Below, in pieces: positions 62,478 to 64,000 of a stretch of 64,000 nt of DNA. Position 1 is the stretch's first letter. Each line of letters starts with the position of its first letter. Position numbers and translations under genes: made by a program. Source of the DNA: Microtetraspora fusca (lineage in GTDB: Bacteria; Actinomycetota; Actinomycetes; Streptosporangiales; Streptosporangiaceae); the NCBI RefSeq assembly GCF_001570365.1, contig NZ_BBYK01000061.1, forward strand, positions 1 to 64,000, in the 5' to 3' direction. Below the pieces are notes generated by a model. The model had not been told where the DNA came from, searched no databases, and was given only the letters and a program-made list of their open reading frames with translations.

Positions 62478-64000
62478 GTGAACCGAACATTCGGGTCATT
62501 CGAGTTCTCGACCGAAAAGCCGTCACACCGCACACCTGAGGGGCCGTGTGACGACCAGTGGTGGGCCCACGTGGCCACACTGAGTGCCGCTCACGCCGCC
62601 CGCGCCACACACGCCACACGCGGCACCTCGGCGCTCGCTCTCGATGACGCCCTCGACAACCTCTCCGCTCGCGTCCCCGGCGGCGCCGTCCCTGGTGTCT
62701 CCGGCATCGCCAACGGCTTCCCTGAGGCACCCGCCAGTGCCACGGATGGCGCAGCCAGAACGACACTGCGCGCAGCCGACGACGTCGGCATTCCAGGCGG
62801 CGTCAGCCACTGCGAGGACTCGGATGAGGACACGGCCTGCACAGCTGATTCCCGAGACGATCTCCGTAGCCATGCCCGCAGCGCCGCCGAACGCGGCATC
62901 CCGACCGATGGTGATACGACAGCGGGGCACCGGGCGTCATGGCCGTTCGTGACCTCGATCCGGGAGTCCGCCTCCGCGCTCGCGACGATGATGCCCCCGG
63001 AGTCGGCGGCGGTGTGCCTCGCCGAGGCCCAGGACCTTCTCTTCGCGCGCGACCGGCTGACCTCCGCCATCGCAGCGCGCGTACGGCGAGTGCATGCGGC
63101 GGGCGAGGCCAAGGCGTTCGGCCACGCCTCGACCAAGACATGGCTGCGAGGCGCGGCGGGCATGACGACCGCCGGCGCCGGGCGGCTCGTTGGGCTGGCC
63201 GCGGAGCTCGACAGGCTGCCGACGGTACGTGATCGGTTCGCCCAGGGGAGCCTCTCTGAGGGGCAGGTCACCGCGATCTGCGCCGCCACAGGCCGCTTGA
63301 CCGACGCACAGGCGGCACTGGCCGAGCCGATCTTGGTCACGCTGGCTGACCAGGCGACGCCCGCCGAAGTGGCACGGGCCGGTCGCTATCTGCACGAGGT
63401 GCTCAACCCCGACAGTGCGGAAGATGAGGCGGATGCCGACTATCAGCAGCGGTTTCTGCTGGTACGGGAGAGCTCGTCCGGCGGACTGGAGGGTGAGTTC
63501 CGCCTTCCGCGAGAGGCAGGCGCCCGGCTGCGGGCACTGCTGGACGTCTATGCCAAGCCCAAGGCCGAGGGCGACGACCGGCCGCTACGGGTGCGCAACG
63601 CGGACGCTCTGATCGCCATCCTGGAGCAGCAGGTCACCACCGAACTCCTCGTGCTGGTGAACACCGCGTCCCTGCCCGACGACCCCCAGCGAACGGAGGG
63701 GGACGACGGCCCCCAACCAACCGAGGAGTGCGACGCCCCTCAGCCGCCTGAGGAGTGCGACGGCCTCCAACGAACGGGGTGCCCCCAGCCAACCGAGGAG
63801 TCCGACGCTCCCCAGCCAACCGACGAATACGAAACCCCCAACGAACCGCGCGCCCCCAGCCAACCGAGAAATGCGACCACCCCCAGCCAACCGAGGGCTA
63901 CGACGGCCCTCAGCCCCCCAAGGAGTGCGGCGGTTCCCAGCCAGCGGAGGGAGTCGGTGCCCCCCCCTGCCGATCACGGCCCTGCCACCACGTCTTTTGC
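62478..64000 (+). CDS. DUF222 (REP13E12-type) protein, C-terminus outside window
   Basis: An open frame of 507 codons running off the right end. Residues 1-150 are low-complexity and Ala/Thr/Asp-rich. A DUF222 domain spans about 157-400 (ALATMMPPESAAVCLAEAQD; AKAFGHASTKTWLRGAAGMT; SLSEGQVTAICAATGRLTDA). From about residue 400 comes a Pro/Gln/Glu-rich linker built of 27-bp repeats. In this family an HNH nuclease domain usually follows, and would lie past 64000. GTG 62478 is used because GAGGGG ends 7 nt upstream; GTG 62472 is possible. These proteins occur in many copies in actinomycetes and are thought to be mobile-element relics or restriction-like nucleases. Confidence 0.85.
   Translation, partial: MNRTFGSFEFSTEKPSHRTPEGPCDDQWWAHVATLSAAHAARATHATRGTSALALDDALDNLSARVPGGAVPGVSGIANGFPEAPASATDGAARTTLRAADDVGIPGGVSHCEDSDEDTACTADSRDDLRSHARSAAERGIPTDGDTTAGHRASWPFVTSIRESASALATMMPPESAAVCLAEAQDLLFARDRLTSAIAARVRRVHAAGEAKAFGHASTKTWLRGAAGMTTAGAGRLVGLAAELDRLPTVRDRFAQGSLSEGQVTAICAATGRLTDAQAALAEPILVTLADQATPAEVARAGRYLHEVLNPDSAEDEADADYQQRFLLVRESSSGGLEGEFRLPREAGARLRALLDVYAKPKAEGDDRPLRVRNADALIAILEQQVTTELLVLVNTASLPDDPQRTEGDDGPQPTEECDAPQPPEECDGLQRTGCPQPTEESDAPQPTDEYETPNEPRAPSQPRNATTPSQPRATTALSPPRSAAVPSQRRESVPPPADHGPATTSF
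63705..63950 (+). repeat. 27-bp degenerate repeats in the DUF222 gene, read in two frames
   Basis: About ten copies of a unit near CCCCAGCCAACCGAGGAGTG, some truncated to 18 bp. Copies up to about 63825 are read as PQPTEE; copies after about 63850 are read one base out as PSQPR. The frame stays open through the shift. Confidence 0.8.

Overview
This is a GC-rich actinomycete chromosome segment. Protein content points to Streptosporangiales (a Streptosporangium, Nonomuraea or Microbispora type of organism): MsiK-dependent-looking sugar ABC operons with no ATPase gene, LacI regulators, a SARP regulator, a tricorn protease, DUF222/REP13E12-type and DUF6158-type proteins. The genus is an inference. 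I see no rRNA, tRNA, CRISPR array or insertion sequence.

Layout. Positions 1-5487: the end of a PadR regulator gene, then a four-gene sugar import operon with two unrelated binding lipoproteins (one LpqY-like) and two permeases, one carrying a large extracytoplasmic insert. 5747-9065: uracil-DNA glycosylase, an acidic hypothetical protein, a coiled-coil protein and an alpha/beta hydrolase. 9216-14348: a compact minus-strand cluster that looks like a ribosomal peptide (RiPP) pathway: MFS exporter, a 44-58 residue peptide ending in Asn, an E1/ThiF-like adenylating enzyme with a PqqD-like front domain, a PqqD-like/M50 membrane protease and an unrecognised protein. 14408-18230: lysoplasmalogenase-like membrane protein and a MoxR ATPase paired with a metallopeptidase/VWA protein. 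18348-24715: glgX-treY-treZ, the maltodextrin-to-trehalose route. 24856-30303: an alkylsulfatase-like metallo-beta-lactamase-fold protein, a SARP/AAA regulator and a DUF305 lipoprotein.

30652-35763: a LacI regulator behind a CebR-type operator, overlapping a membrane Ser/Thr kinase; a secreted CBM35-GH8 hydrolase behind a CsnR-type palindrome; mscL and a strong terminator. 35774-43341: alpha-glucosidase, two permeases and a binding lipoprotein, controlled by two near-duplicate LacI genes in tandem. 43472-45166: small proteins. 45394-52078: tricorn protease, two PH-domain membrane proteins, and a class A beta-lactamase-like secreted protein with an in-frame 24-bp repeat. 52148-61542: a DUF2293 protein, then a minus-strand trio of YqiJ-like membrane protein, flotillin-like SPFH protein and a 1771-residue AAA ATPase. 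62478-64000: start of a DUF222 (REP13E12-type) protein with a repeat-rich linker.

Much of the window concerns alpha-glucans and trehalose: import of alpha-glucosides, hydrolysis by a GH13 glucosidase, and conversion of glycogen-type glucan to trehalose. The most novel-looking piece is the 9.2-14.3 kb peptide cluster; the YqiJ-flotillin-ATPase trio comes second.
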